Part shown: piece by piece, positions 1 through 5,472 of the stretch
Layout: each line of letters begins with the position of its first letter
How positions within the stretch are numbered: position 1 is the first letter of the stretch
Origin: an uncultured Ruminococcus sp.
GTDB taxonomy: Bacteria; Bacillota; Clostridia; Oscillospirales; Acutalibacteraceae
Length of the DNA: 5,589 nucleotides
Reading direction: 5' to 3'
Assembly (NCBI GenBank): GCA_902803125.1
Contig: CADCOZ010000361.1
Span: 1 to 5,589 of the forward strand
Program-made: the position numbers and the translations under genes
The notes under the pieces: model-generated
Told to the model about the DNA's origin: nothing
Database searches by the model: none
What the model saw: the letters and a program-made list of their open reading frames with translations, nothing else

Positions 1-51
1 AGAGGTTTCGCACGGCAGGAGCTTGAAAGACAACAACACAAAAGTTTCGCT
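1..51. other. Non-coding flank next to the tandem-hairpin repeat
   Basis: No gene seen. The minus strand here is U-rich in part (CTTTTGTGTTGTTGTC) after the fourth palindrome and could serve as a loose terminator tail. TTTCGC occurs twice (6-11 and 45-50), and GCTTGA (21-26) is complementary to TCAAGC (51-56), so the flank may be part of the same repeat element. Confidence 0.35.
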
Positions 52-145
52 CAAGCCTTTTCAAAGGCTTGCGGGGTCCAGGGGCAGAGTCCCTGGTGGG
101 GTCCAGGGGCAAAGCCCTTGGTGGGGTTTGGGGCAAAGCCCCAAC
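52..145. repeat. Tandem-hairpin intergenic repeat element
   Basis: Three tandem units of about 25 bp (73-97, 98-122, 123-145) each start GGGGT and carry a GGGGC/GCCC-type palindrome: stems at 78-96, 103-121 and 128-144, each with a 3-nt loop. Two of the stems have one G-U pair in plus-strand RNA that becomes an A/C mismatch on the minus strand. Beside them lies a 9-bp palindrome, CAAGCCTTT-TC-AAAGGCTTG (52-71). From memory, similar GC-rich repeats are scattered between genes in gut Oscillospiraceae; I could not check this. It starts 3 nt after the operon's last stop codon and may end or protect the transcript, although a proper U-run is missing; a U-rich stretch (minus strand of 27-46) follows the fourth palindrome. 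Confidence 0.75.
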
Positions 146-147
146 AT

Positions 148-1335
148 TCAGAAGAGGTAGGAAAGGTTGGTGTCGGCGGTCAGGTCGTCGAGGGAATAGA
201 GGAATAAGACGGCATCGGCTTGCTCGTCTTTGGCCAGAGCGGATATTTCTTTCTTGTAATAACGCAGGTCTGCCATGATAATTGTGTGATAGTGCTGGGA
301 TAAAAACGGTACAATCGTATGAGCATAGGAATCTTTGACAACCACCAGCGTGCCTTCGGGGACATCATCGTTCGTTACACGCACAAGACTGTGGTTGCCG
401 TCTAAGAATACCGGGTATTTGTCGTCGTTGTCCAACTGCTCCCGGAAGAAATAACTGTCGCCGCTCTTGCTCTCTTTGCCGTCTTTGATCTCGACTTTGA
501 CGGCGTTGTCCGACTGGCTTTTGTTGCTCCACAATTCAATGGTATCGGGCGACAGAAACCACAGAGCGGCTTTGGCATAGGAGGTGCCGTAAAAATCCGC
601 AATCGTTTCTATGCTGAAATCCTGCTCGCTTAGCGGTTCATAGCCCAAAGTCTTTCCTAAAATACGGTAGCACTCATAAGCCCCGCGGGATGTCCAATGG
701 TGATCCGTCTTATAGTACAGCTGGGGAGCGTTATCGGTGAAAGCCGCATAACGACCATCACTTTCATGATAAATCTGACGGCCGGCGGTGATTTCTGCAA
801 AGGTTTGGAATACATCCACCGTGGTGACCTTTTCCCCCAGCCAATAATAGAACAAATCAATCAGAAAGCGATCTGTATATTCTTCATGGTTCCACGGGAG
901 TTTTTCGCTGTTGATGGAACCGGATGAGGGAATCACGGTCATATAAACGGGAATGTCCAAATCTTCGGCAAACTCCTTGATAAAGCCGGCGTTTTTCTCC
1001 AGATTCTCGTCATTCCTTTCGGGTTTCGGGAACAGATAGCCGTCCTGCCCCAAATAGATCCCTTTGGCACCGTTGCGGCCGGAAAGCAGGTCATAATCCG
1101 CATTCAGGCCGACAAAGAAATTACGAGCCGGCATATGGTCGGAAAGGTAGGTATCCAGTTCCTTCTGAAAATCACCGTTCAGAAGTGTTTCGGTGGTCAG
1201 TTCCGGAAAATCTGCCAAAACACGCTTTTCCTGCGGCGAGTAGGATTCTTTCGGCAGTACCAGCCACAAGACCATCATCACAAAGATAAAGCCGATGAAC
1301 AGAATGGCGGGCAGATAAGATAATACTTTTTTCAC
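148..1335 (-). CDS. DHHW-family protein, SGNH-like O-acyltransferase partner of MBOAT
   Basis: 395 aa with a GTG start at 1335 (MKKVLSYLP), 10 nt after an AAGGGAG site and 20 bp after the MBOAT stop codon. One N-terminal membrane segment (about 7-27) with Lys2 and Lys3 ahead of it predicts an anchor with the rest outside the cell. Conserved pieces are YLGQDGYLF (94-102), the family-defining DHHW (211-214) and VVVKDSYAH (331-339). By comparison with AlgJ/AlgX, whose triad is Asp-x-His plus a distant Ser, the likely catalytic residues are Asp211, His213 and Ser336. These proteins transfer acyl groups to extracellular polysaccharides after an MBOAT protein exports them; the immediate MBOAT neighbour supports that role here. 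Alternative: an esterase on the same substrate. It is last in the operon and its stop codon lies 3 nt from a tandem hairpin repeat. It appears full length and intact. Confidence 0.9.
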   Translation of the reverse strand: MKKVLSYLPAILFIGFIFVMMVLWLVLPKESYSPQEKRVLADFPELTTETLLNGDFQKELDTYLSDHMPARNFFVGLNADYDLLSGRNGAKGIYLGQDGYLFPKPERNDENLEKNAGFIKEFAEDLDIPVYMTVIPSSGSINSEKLPWNHEEYTDRFLIDLFYYWLGEKVTTVDVFQTFAEITAGRQIYHESDGRYAAFTDNAPQLYYKTDHHWTSRGAYECYRILGKTLGYEPLSEQDFSIETIADFYGTSYAKAALWFLSPDTIELWSNKSQSDNAVKVEIKDGKESKSGDSYFFREQLDNDDKYPVFLDGNHSLVRVTNDDVPEGTLVVVKDSYAHTIVPFLSQHYHTIIMADLRYYKKEISALAKDEQADAVLFLYSLDDLTADTNLSYLF

Positions 1336-1355
1336 TTGTCAACTGCTCCCTTCTG

Positions 1356-2753
1356 TCAAAACTTAAAGTACAAAAACGGGTTATAGCTGCTGCTGGCCAA
1401 AGAAGCCGTGCAAAGTAACAGAGAAAGCACACAGCCAACATTATCAATGACCAACTGCAAGGGCTGCCACTTGATTTTATGATAAATAAACGTGAACAGC
1501 GGTGTAGACACCAGCAGAGCCGCCGCCAACAGCGGCAGATAGGAAATAACGGTCGGCAGTAAATCGCCGCTGATCATCCAGCCGTCCGCACCAAACAAAC
1601 GGCACAGGAACAGCCACATTTCGCCCATGTCCTCAAAGTAGAACAGCACCCAGCCCAACACAATAAATATCAGGGCATAGAGATGACCGAAAACAGCGGG
1701 TATTTTTTGCAGCACCTTGAGCATAAAGGTTTTTTCGATAATCAGCAAAATGCCGAAATATACGCCCCACAAGATAAAGTTCCAGCTGGCACCGTGCCAC
1801 AGACCCGTCAGAAACCAGACCACGCTCATATTGATAATCTGCCGTCCCAAGCCTTTGCGGTTGCCGCCCAGCGGGATATAGACGTATTCACGGAACCATG
1901 TTCCCAAGGAAATGTGCCACCGCCGCCAGAATTCCGTAATGCTTTTGGAGATATACGGGTAGTCAAAGTTCTTCATGAACTCAAAACCGAACATTCTGCC
2001 CAGACCGATGGCCATATCGGAATAACCGCTGAAATCAAAATAAATCTGGAAGGTATAGGCAATAATCCCAACCCATGCCCCCAAGGCTCCGGCGGCTTCC
2101 CCGCTTTTGCGGACACTGTCCCACAAAACGCCCATCTGATTGGCTAACAGGACTTTTTTCGCCAAGCCAATCAGGAACAGCTTGACACCGTTCGTAAACT
2201 GCTGAAGATTTTCCCGACGGTGTACCAATTGTTCTGCCACGTCCTGATAACGGACAATCGGTCCCGCAATCAGCTGCGGGAACAGCGATACATACGTGCC
2301 AAAGTCGATAAAGTTCTTCTGCACCTTCACGGCGTTGCGGTAGACATCAATGGTATAGGACATTGTTTGGAAGGTATAGAACGAGATGCCGATGGGCAGA
2401 GATACCTCTAAAATCGGGATATTCAAAAACGGCAGAACAAACTGAAGCGTTTCCCCCAAAAAGCCGACATACTTAAAGAAGCCCAGCAAACCGAGGTTCA
2501 GAATAATGGCAATCACCAAAATCAATCGGGACAAGCCCTTTTTCTGTCGTCTGGCACCCAGCAGGATACCGGCAATATAGTTAATCAGCACCGACACCAT
2601 CATCAGCAGAACCAACATGGGTTCGCCCCAGGAATAGAACACCAAATCCACGACAAAAAGCGTCAGATTCCGAAAGCGTCTTGGGGTAATATAATACAGT
2701 GCCAGCACCACCGGCAAAAAGCCGAATAAAAAGATAAAGCTCGAAAAGACCAA
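1356..2753 (-). CDS. MBOAT-family membrane O-acyltransferase (AlgI/DltB type)
   Basis: 465 aa. The start codon is TTG at 2753: an in-frame TAG lies 15 nt upstream, no ATG lies between them, and the resulting MVFSS start is the usual beginning of AlgI-like proteins. A GGGGTGGT site sits just upstream. The protein is polytopic, with roughly ten hydrophobic segments. Family landmarks are FPQLIAGPIVRY (158-169), FDFSGYSDMAIG (239-250), FWRRWHISLGTWFREY (275-290, with His280) and LTGLWHGASWN (315-325), where His320 matches the invariant MBOAT histidine. Length and motif order fit the complete family, with no sign of truncation. Known relatives move acetyl or other acyl groups from a cytoplasmic donor to an extracytoplasmic partner. 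The DHHW gene 20 bp downstream is the expected partner, like AlgJ/AlgX or DltD. The glycan or other acceptor is not identifiable. The TTG start may lower expression. Confidence 0.93.
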   Translation of the reverse strand: MVFSSFIFLFGFLPVVLALYYITPRRFRNLTLFVVDLVFYSWGEPMLVLLMMVSVLINYIAGILLGARRQKKGLSRLILVIAIILNLGLLGFFKYVGFLGETLQFVLPFLNIPILEVSLPIGISFYTFQTMSYTIDVYRNAVKVQKNFIDFGTYVSLFPQLIAGPIVRYQDVAEQLVHRRENLQQFTNGVKLFLIGLAKKVLLANQMGVLWDSVRKSGEAAGALGAWVGIIAYTFQIYFDFSGYSDMAIGLGRMFGFEFMKNFDYPYISKSITEFWRRWHISLGTWFREYVYIPLGGNRKGLGRQIINMSVVWFLTGLWHGASWNFILWGVYFGILLIIEKTFMLKVLQKIPAVFGHLYALIFIVLGWVLFYFEDMGEMWLFLCRLFGADGWMISGDLLPTVISYLPLLAAALLVSTPLFTFIYHKIKWQPLQLVIDNVGCVLSLLLCTASLASSSYNPFLYFKF

Positions 2754-2756
2754 AGA

Positions 2757-2764
2757 ACCACCCC
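2757..2764 (-). promoter_or_regulatory. Ribosome binding site for the TTG start of the MBOAT gene
   Basis: GGGGTGGT on the minus strand can pair with the 16S tail through G-U wobbles and lies 3 nt before the TTG start when measured from its end (GGGG is 7 nt away). Together with the in-frame TAG just upstream it fixes the TTG start. Confidence 0.55.
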
Positions 2765-2779
2765 ACTATAAACAGAATG

Positions 2780-2810
2780 AAATCCGTTCGCAAAAATGCA
2801 GAACGGATTT
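2780..2810 (-). terminator. Intergenic hairpin, possible weak terminator or attenuator
   Basis: In the 71-bp gap between the DUF4358 and MBOAT genes, AAATCCGTTC and GAACGGATTT form a perfect 10-bp stem; inside, GCA and TGC can add three more pairs around a TTTT loop with one bulged base. On the minus strand it is followed by CATTCTGTTTATAG, only moderately U-rich, so it is at best a leaky terminator. It may instead be an RNA processing or stability element that lowers the level of the two downstream genes relative to the lipoproteins. Confidence 0.5.
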
Positions 2811-2824
2811 ACCGAAACATCTGA

Positions 2825-3349
2825 TCAGGACTTTACGCTTTCGCTGTAAATCTTCTTGATATCGTCCGCTTTGTCGGAGATGACAAGCGACACATACATT
2901 CCGTTGGTATCCACCGTGGCCTTCTGAATCATGTCGGCCTGTTCGGGGGTATAGTTCTTGATAACATTGTAGATAGCATCAAGGTGATCCTTCAGCTTAC
3001 CCTGAATGAAGGTGACATCATCGTTGGTTTTGGCCTTGATGTAGATCACCTGATCCTGTGTTACGCCGTCACTGCAAAACAGGCCGGAGAAATCGTCCAT
3101 CTGTCCTTCCTCAATGCCGAGGGTAGACTTAATACGCTTAGCGGTAAAGTCAATGGTATCGCCGGGGAAGGTGATGTCGGTCTTGACCTTGGCCAAAGCC
3201 GCCTGCAAATCAAGCTCCACATCAGCCGATACAGAGGCGGTGGAAGTTTCAGAGGCTGTACTTGCTGTTGTGCCGCCGTTATTCCCGCCGCAGGCACAAA
3301 GACTTACTGTCAAAAGGGCGGCTGTCAATACAATCAATAACTTTTTCAT
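2825..3349 (-). CDS. DUF4358-family lipoprotein
   Basis: 174 aa from the ATG at 3349, chosen over the ATG at 3412 because it has a GAAAGGA site 9 nt upstream and starts a clean lipoprotein signal: MKKLLIVLTA, hydrophobic core, lipobox LCAC with Cys20. The longer version would overlap the preceding gene and place charged residues before the signal. After Cys20 comes a short Gly/Thr/Ser/Ala linker to about residue 43, then a compact alpha/beta domain. The pattern VIYIKAK (about 101-107), an NYTPEQADMI helix (132-141), and GMYVSLVISD (150-159) matches what I remember of DUF4358, a family of unknown function found in Clostridia. No catalytic motif is visible. It lies 29 bp after the second SGNH gene and 71 bp before the acyltransferase, so it is probably an extracytoplasmic accessory of the same system. 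The DUF call is by pattern memory and needs a profile search. Confidence 0.8.
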   Translation of the reverse strand: MKKLLIVLTAALLTVSLCACGGNNGGTTASTASETSTASVSADVELDLQAALAKVKTDITFPGDTIDFTAKRIKSTLGIEEGQMDDFSGLFCSDGVTQDQVIYIKAKTNDDVTFIQGKLKDHLDAIYNVIKNYTPEQADMIQKATVDTNGMYVSLVISDKADDIKKIYSESVKS

Positions 3350-3378
3350 GGTCGGATTTCCTTTCTTTTTTCCAAAAA

Positions 3379-4503
3379 TTAAGCCACATGGCTTTTCAGA
3401 TAATTTACCCACGCTTCACAGCCCGCATCCGAAAAATGCAGACCCATAGCGGTGGGGTCACTGCAATAGTCATACAGCAGGTTGCCGTAACCGTCATCTA
3501 CGGCTGAAGCTACATCCAGATAAACATAGCCCCGTTCCTGACAGATGGATTCTATCTCTGCGTCAAACTCTGCGATGGTGGTGTTGTTCAGGTCGGTCAG
3601 CTGCATATTCTCCAGCATCGGTGTGACGGACTGCACATAAATCACCGCATCGGGACAACGCTGTTCCATCTTGGCGGTCAGGGTTTTCATGCCTTCTGCG
3701 GCACCGTCCACCCCATACAGACCAATGTCATTCATGCCCAGCATAATAAAAATCTTCTTCGGCTGGAGCATCGCCACGCCATCCTCAACGGTCACCTTGA
3801 CACCGTTATACACCGGGTGAACATTATCGGGGTGGTCATAGCCCCACTGGGCGTTATTATACCCTAAACTGCCTGCACACAGAAATGCTGCATCCCCCAA
3901 GGAACCGTAATCCGCATAGTACGACAGCTTCAGCGTAACGCTGTCCCCTATAAATACGGCATCATCGAACCAATCCGCCCCCACGGTTTCACCGCTGACA
4001 GAAGTCTGCGGTTTGGGAGCCGGACGACTGCTTTCTTCCGGTTCGGAATCTTCTTCGGACGGTTCTTCACTCACTTCTGAAGGTTCTTCCGACACTTCTT
4101 CGGAAGATTCTTCCTCGGACGGTTCCTCGGATACTTCCTCGGACACTTCTTCGGAAGGTTCCTCCGATACTTCTTCGGAAACAGCACTGCTTTGTTCTTC
4201 AGCGGAGCTTTCCGCTGTCACACTGCTTTCAGGGACAGAAGAAGCAGGAGAGGAAGCCGTCTGACGGCTTTCTTCGGCCGCAGAAGATGTTTTCTTATCG
4301 GAAGTCTGCGACACCGCAGACGACTGTTTCGAGGACGATTGGGACACCTGTTTGATGGATGAGGTTTCCTCCATCGGCACAGCGGCCGAGGCTTCCTCGC
4401 CCATGGAAGTGACGGAGGTGTCGTCCTTTTCTGCGGGCTTTCCGCAGGCACACAGCGACAAAGACAGCACAGCGGCCATCAGCAAAGCAAAACCTTTTTT
4501 CAT
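3379..4503 (-). CDS. SGNH/GDSL-type hydrolase lipoprotein with long Ser/Glu-rich tether (second paralogue)
   Basis: 374 aa. I chose the ATG at 4503 over the ATG at 4524 because it is preceded by a GTGAGGG site and begins MKKGFALLMA, a proper lipoprotein signal ending LCAC with Cys20 lipidated; the upstream start would overlap the previous gene. Residues 21-173 are a low-complexity tether, first Ser/Gln/Lys-rich, then SEEV/SEEP repeats (109-159), then a short Pro-rich piece. The SGNH domain is residues 174-374: FIGDSVT with nucleophile Ser188, Gly211, GMND with Asn258, and MGLHFS with His356. As in its neighbour, Met353 sits where DxxH families carry Asp. A hand alignment to the upstream paralogue is gapless over 201 residues with about 136 identities, pointing to tandem duplication. 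Only 10 bp separates the two genes. It is probably a surface esterase on a carbohydrate ester, by family; the real substrate cannot be read from the sequence. Confidence 0.9.
   Translation of the reverse strand: MKKGFALLMAAVLSLSLCACGKPAEKDDTSVTSMGEEASAAVPMEETSSIKQVSQSSSKQSSAVSQTSDKKTSSAAEESRQTASSPASSVPESSVTAESSAEEQSSAVSEEVSEEPSEEVSEEVSEEPSEEESSEEVSEEPSEVSEEPSEEDSEPEESSRPAPKPQTSVSGETVGADWFDDAVFIGDSVTLKLSYYADYGSLGDAAFLCAGSLGYNNAQWGYDHPDNVHPVYNGVKVTVEDGVAMLQPKKIFIMLGMNDIGLYGVDGAAEGMKTLTAKMEQRCPDAVIYVQSVTPMLENMQLTDLNNTTIAEFDAEIESICQERGYVYLDVASAVDDGYGNLLYDYCSDPTAMGLHFSDAGCEAWVNYLKSHVA
4027..4179 (-). repeat. Degenerate in-frame SEEV/SEEP repeats in the second SGNH lipoprotein
   Basis: Encodes residues 109-159 of the second SGNH protein, built mainly of Ser-Glu-Glu-Val and Ser-Glu-Glu-Pro units. 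On the DNA it shows as repeated TCTTCGGA/TTCCTC-like blocks. It forms a long, highly acidic, probably unstructured spacer between the lipid anchor and the enzyme domain. Such tracts can change length by slippage without breaking the frame. Confidence 0.8.
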
Positions 4504-4510
4504 CGCTGTT

Positions 4511-4517
4511 CCCTCAC
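4511..4517 (-). promoter_or_regulatory. Ribosome binding site overlapping the upstream stop codon
   Basis: GTGAGGG on the minus strand includes the TGA stop of the first SGNH gene, 7 nt before the ATG at 4503. It decides the start of the second SGNH gene. Ribosomes finishing the first gene would sit on this site, so the two paralogues are probably translationally coupled. Confidence 0.75.
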
Positions 4518-5368
4518 TGTACATGATGCTTCAGGTAATCCACCCAAACACTGCATCCGGTATCGGAGAAGTGCAGACCCATCGCATCGGGATCGCCGCA
4601 ATATTCATATACCAAATTGCCGTTTTCATCCCCCATCGCAGAGGCCACATCCAGCCATGTACAGCCCTTTTCTTCGGCAATTACCTTGGCTTTTTCGTTA
4701 AACTGGGCAATCGTGGTATTGTTCAGGTCGGTCAGCTGCATATTTTCGAGCATCGGTGTGACCGATTCAATATAAATCACCGTATCGGGACAGCTTTCCT
4801 TGAGCTTATCCAACACTTCCCGCATGGCTTCGGCGGCACCGTCCACCCCATACAGACCGATATCGTTCATGCCCAGCATGACAAACATTTTCTTGGGATT
4901 GATCATCTTGGCCCCGTCAAAAATCGTGTACTTCACGCCCTCATACACCGGGTGGACGTTATCTTCACGGTCAATGTCCCACAGACAGTTATTGTATCCC
5001 AGACTGCCCGCACACAGGAAATCCGCTTCTCCCACCGCACCGGTATCGGCATAGTACGACAATTTCAGCGTCACGCTGTCGCCGATAAACAGGGCATCGT
5101 CAAACCAAGCGGTATCCACCGCTTCACCTGTTGACTGTTCGGAAACGTCCGTGCTTTCCGCAGAACTTTCATCGGACACTTCTGCGGAACTTTCCTCAGA
5201 GGTTCCCTCCGAAACGGTGCTTTCGTCAGAAGGTGCCGACACAGAAGCCTCTGAAGCCTTCGAAGTATCCGAAGCCGCAGAGGTGTTTGATGACTGACTG
5301 CCGGAACAGCCCCCGAACCATGCCACTGCCGATAAAACTGCCGCTAATGCTATCACTTTTAATCGCAT
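4514..5368 (-). CDS. SGNH/GDSL-type hydrolase lipoprotein (first of two tandem paralogues)
   Basis: 284 aa, ATG start with an AGGGAGAG ribosome binding site ending 7 nt upstream. The N-terminus is a lipoprotein signal: MRLK, a hydrophobic stretch to about residue 18, then FGGC with Cys21 as the probable lipidated residue (the lipobox is loose). Residues 22-83 are a Ser/Glu/Ala/Thr-rich tether. The SGNH domain fills residues about 84-284: FIGDSVT with Ser98 as nucleophile (block I), AGSLG with Gly121 (block II), MLGMND with Asn168 (block III), and MGLHFS with His266 (block V). Members of this superfamily are serine esterases, often deacetylating or acyl-transferring on carbohydrates; this one should act outside the membrane, anchored by lipid. 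At block V the usual Asp three residues before His is Met263. It is first in the operon, right after the promoter. The next gene encodes a paralogue about 68% identical over the domain. The fold is secure; the substrate is unknown. Confidence 0.9.
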   Translation of the reverse strand: MRLKVIALAAVLSAVAWFGGCSGSQSSNTSAASDTSKASEASVSAPSDESTVSEGTSEESSAEVSDESSAESTDVSEQSTGEAVDTAWFDDALFIGDSVTLKLSYYADTGAVGEADFLCAGSLGYNNCLWDIDREDNVHPVYEGVKYTIFDGAKMINPKKMFVMLGMNDIGLYGVDGAAEAMREVLDKLKESCPDTVIYIESVTPMLENMQLTDLNNTTIAQFNEKAKVIAEEKGCTWLDVASAMGDENGNLVYEYCGDPDAMGLHFSDTGCSVWVDYLKHHVQ

Positions 5369-5375
5369 AAATTCA

Positions 5376-5383
5376 CTCTCCCT
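5376..5383 (-). promoter_or_regulatory. Ribosome binding site of first SGNH gene
   Basis: AGGGAGAG on the minus strand, ending 7 nt before the ATG at 5368. It supports that start codon and sits immediately after the leader hairpin. Confidence 0.75.
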
Positions 5384-5392
5384 AATCCTATA

Positions 5393-5415
5393 TACATCCT
5401 GTCAGACAGGATGTA
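5393..5415 (-). promoter_or_regulatory. Perfect hairpin/dyad in the 5' leader
   Basis: TACATCCTGT and ACAGGATGTA form a perfect 10-bp inverted repeat around a 3-nt loop. It lies roughly 22-45 nt into the predicted transcript and ends 9 nt before the ribosome binding site (5376-5383). No U-run follows, so it is not an intrinsic terminator. It could be an mRNA 5' stabilising stem, a translation control element, or the DNA dyad of a repressor binding downstream of the promoter. The structure is seen directly; the role is inference. Confidence 0.6.
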
Positions 5416-5443
5416 AAAGCCATAATGATACGAACACTATTTC

Positions 5444-5472
5444 ATTGTAATCCTCAAAGCCCCTGTTGTCAA
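5444..5472 (-). promoter_or_regulatory. Sigma-A type promoter for the five-gene operon
   Basis: On the minus strand TTGACA (5472-5467) is followed by exactly 17 bp and TACAAT (5449-5444), a perfect -35 and a 5/6 match -10. Transcription would start near 5437-5438, giving a leader of about 70 nt before the ATG at 5368. The -35 box lies inside a small dyad, TGTTG-N-CAACA (5464-5474), which could be chance or an operator. No other promoter of this quality is seen between the genes, in line with a single operon. Confidence 0.8.

Noticed and set aside
52..145. CRISPR array
   Set aside because: The repeated units are about 25 bp and directly adjacent, without unique spacers, and are palindromic; only three units and no cas genes.
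69..278. Plus-strand frame of 69 codons starting in the hairpin repeat
   Set aside because: Arg/Gly-rich translation of a GC-rich repeat plus antisense of the DHHW gene end; not a plausible protein.
1683..2147. Plus-strand open frame of 154 codons
   Set aside because: Lies wholly antisense to the MBOAT gene across its core motifs; no family resemblance.
2581..2793. Minus-strand ATG frame of 70 codons with a hydrophobic start overlapping the MBOAT start
   Set aside because: Out of frame with the MBOAT gene; its hydrophobic look comes from the overlapping membrane-protein codons. The TTG-started frame gives the canonical MVFSS beginning.
4013..4264. Plus-strand Ser/Asp/Gly-rich frame of 83 codons
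   Set aside because: It is the reverse complement of the SEEV/SEEP tether repeats and has no independent support.
4352..5134. Plus-strand open frame of 260 codons across the junction of the two SGNH genes
   Set aside because: It is antisense to two clear paralogous genes with intact SGNH motifs, has no recognisable domain and no convincing ribosome binding site.
5369..5438. Riboswitch in the operon leader
   Set aside because: The leader is only about 70 nt with one simple hairpin and no recognisable aptamer core or terminator/antiterminator pair.
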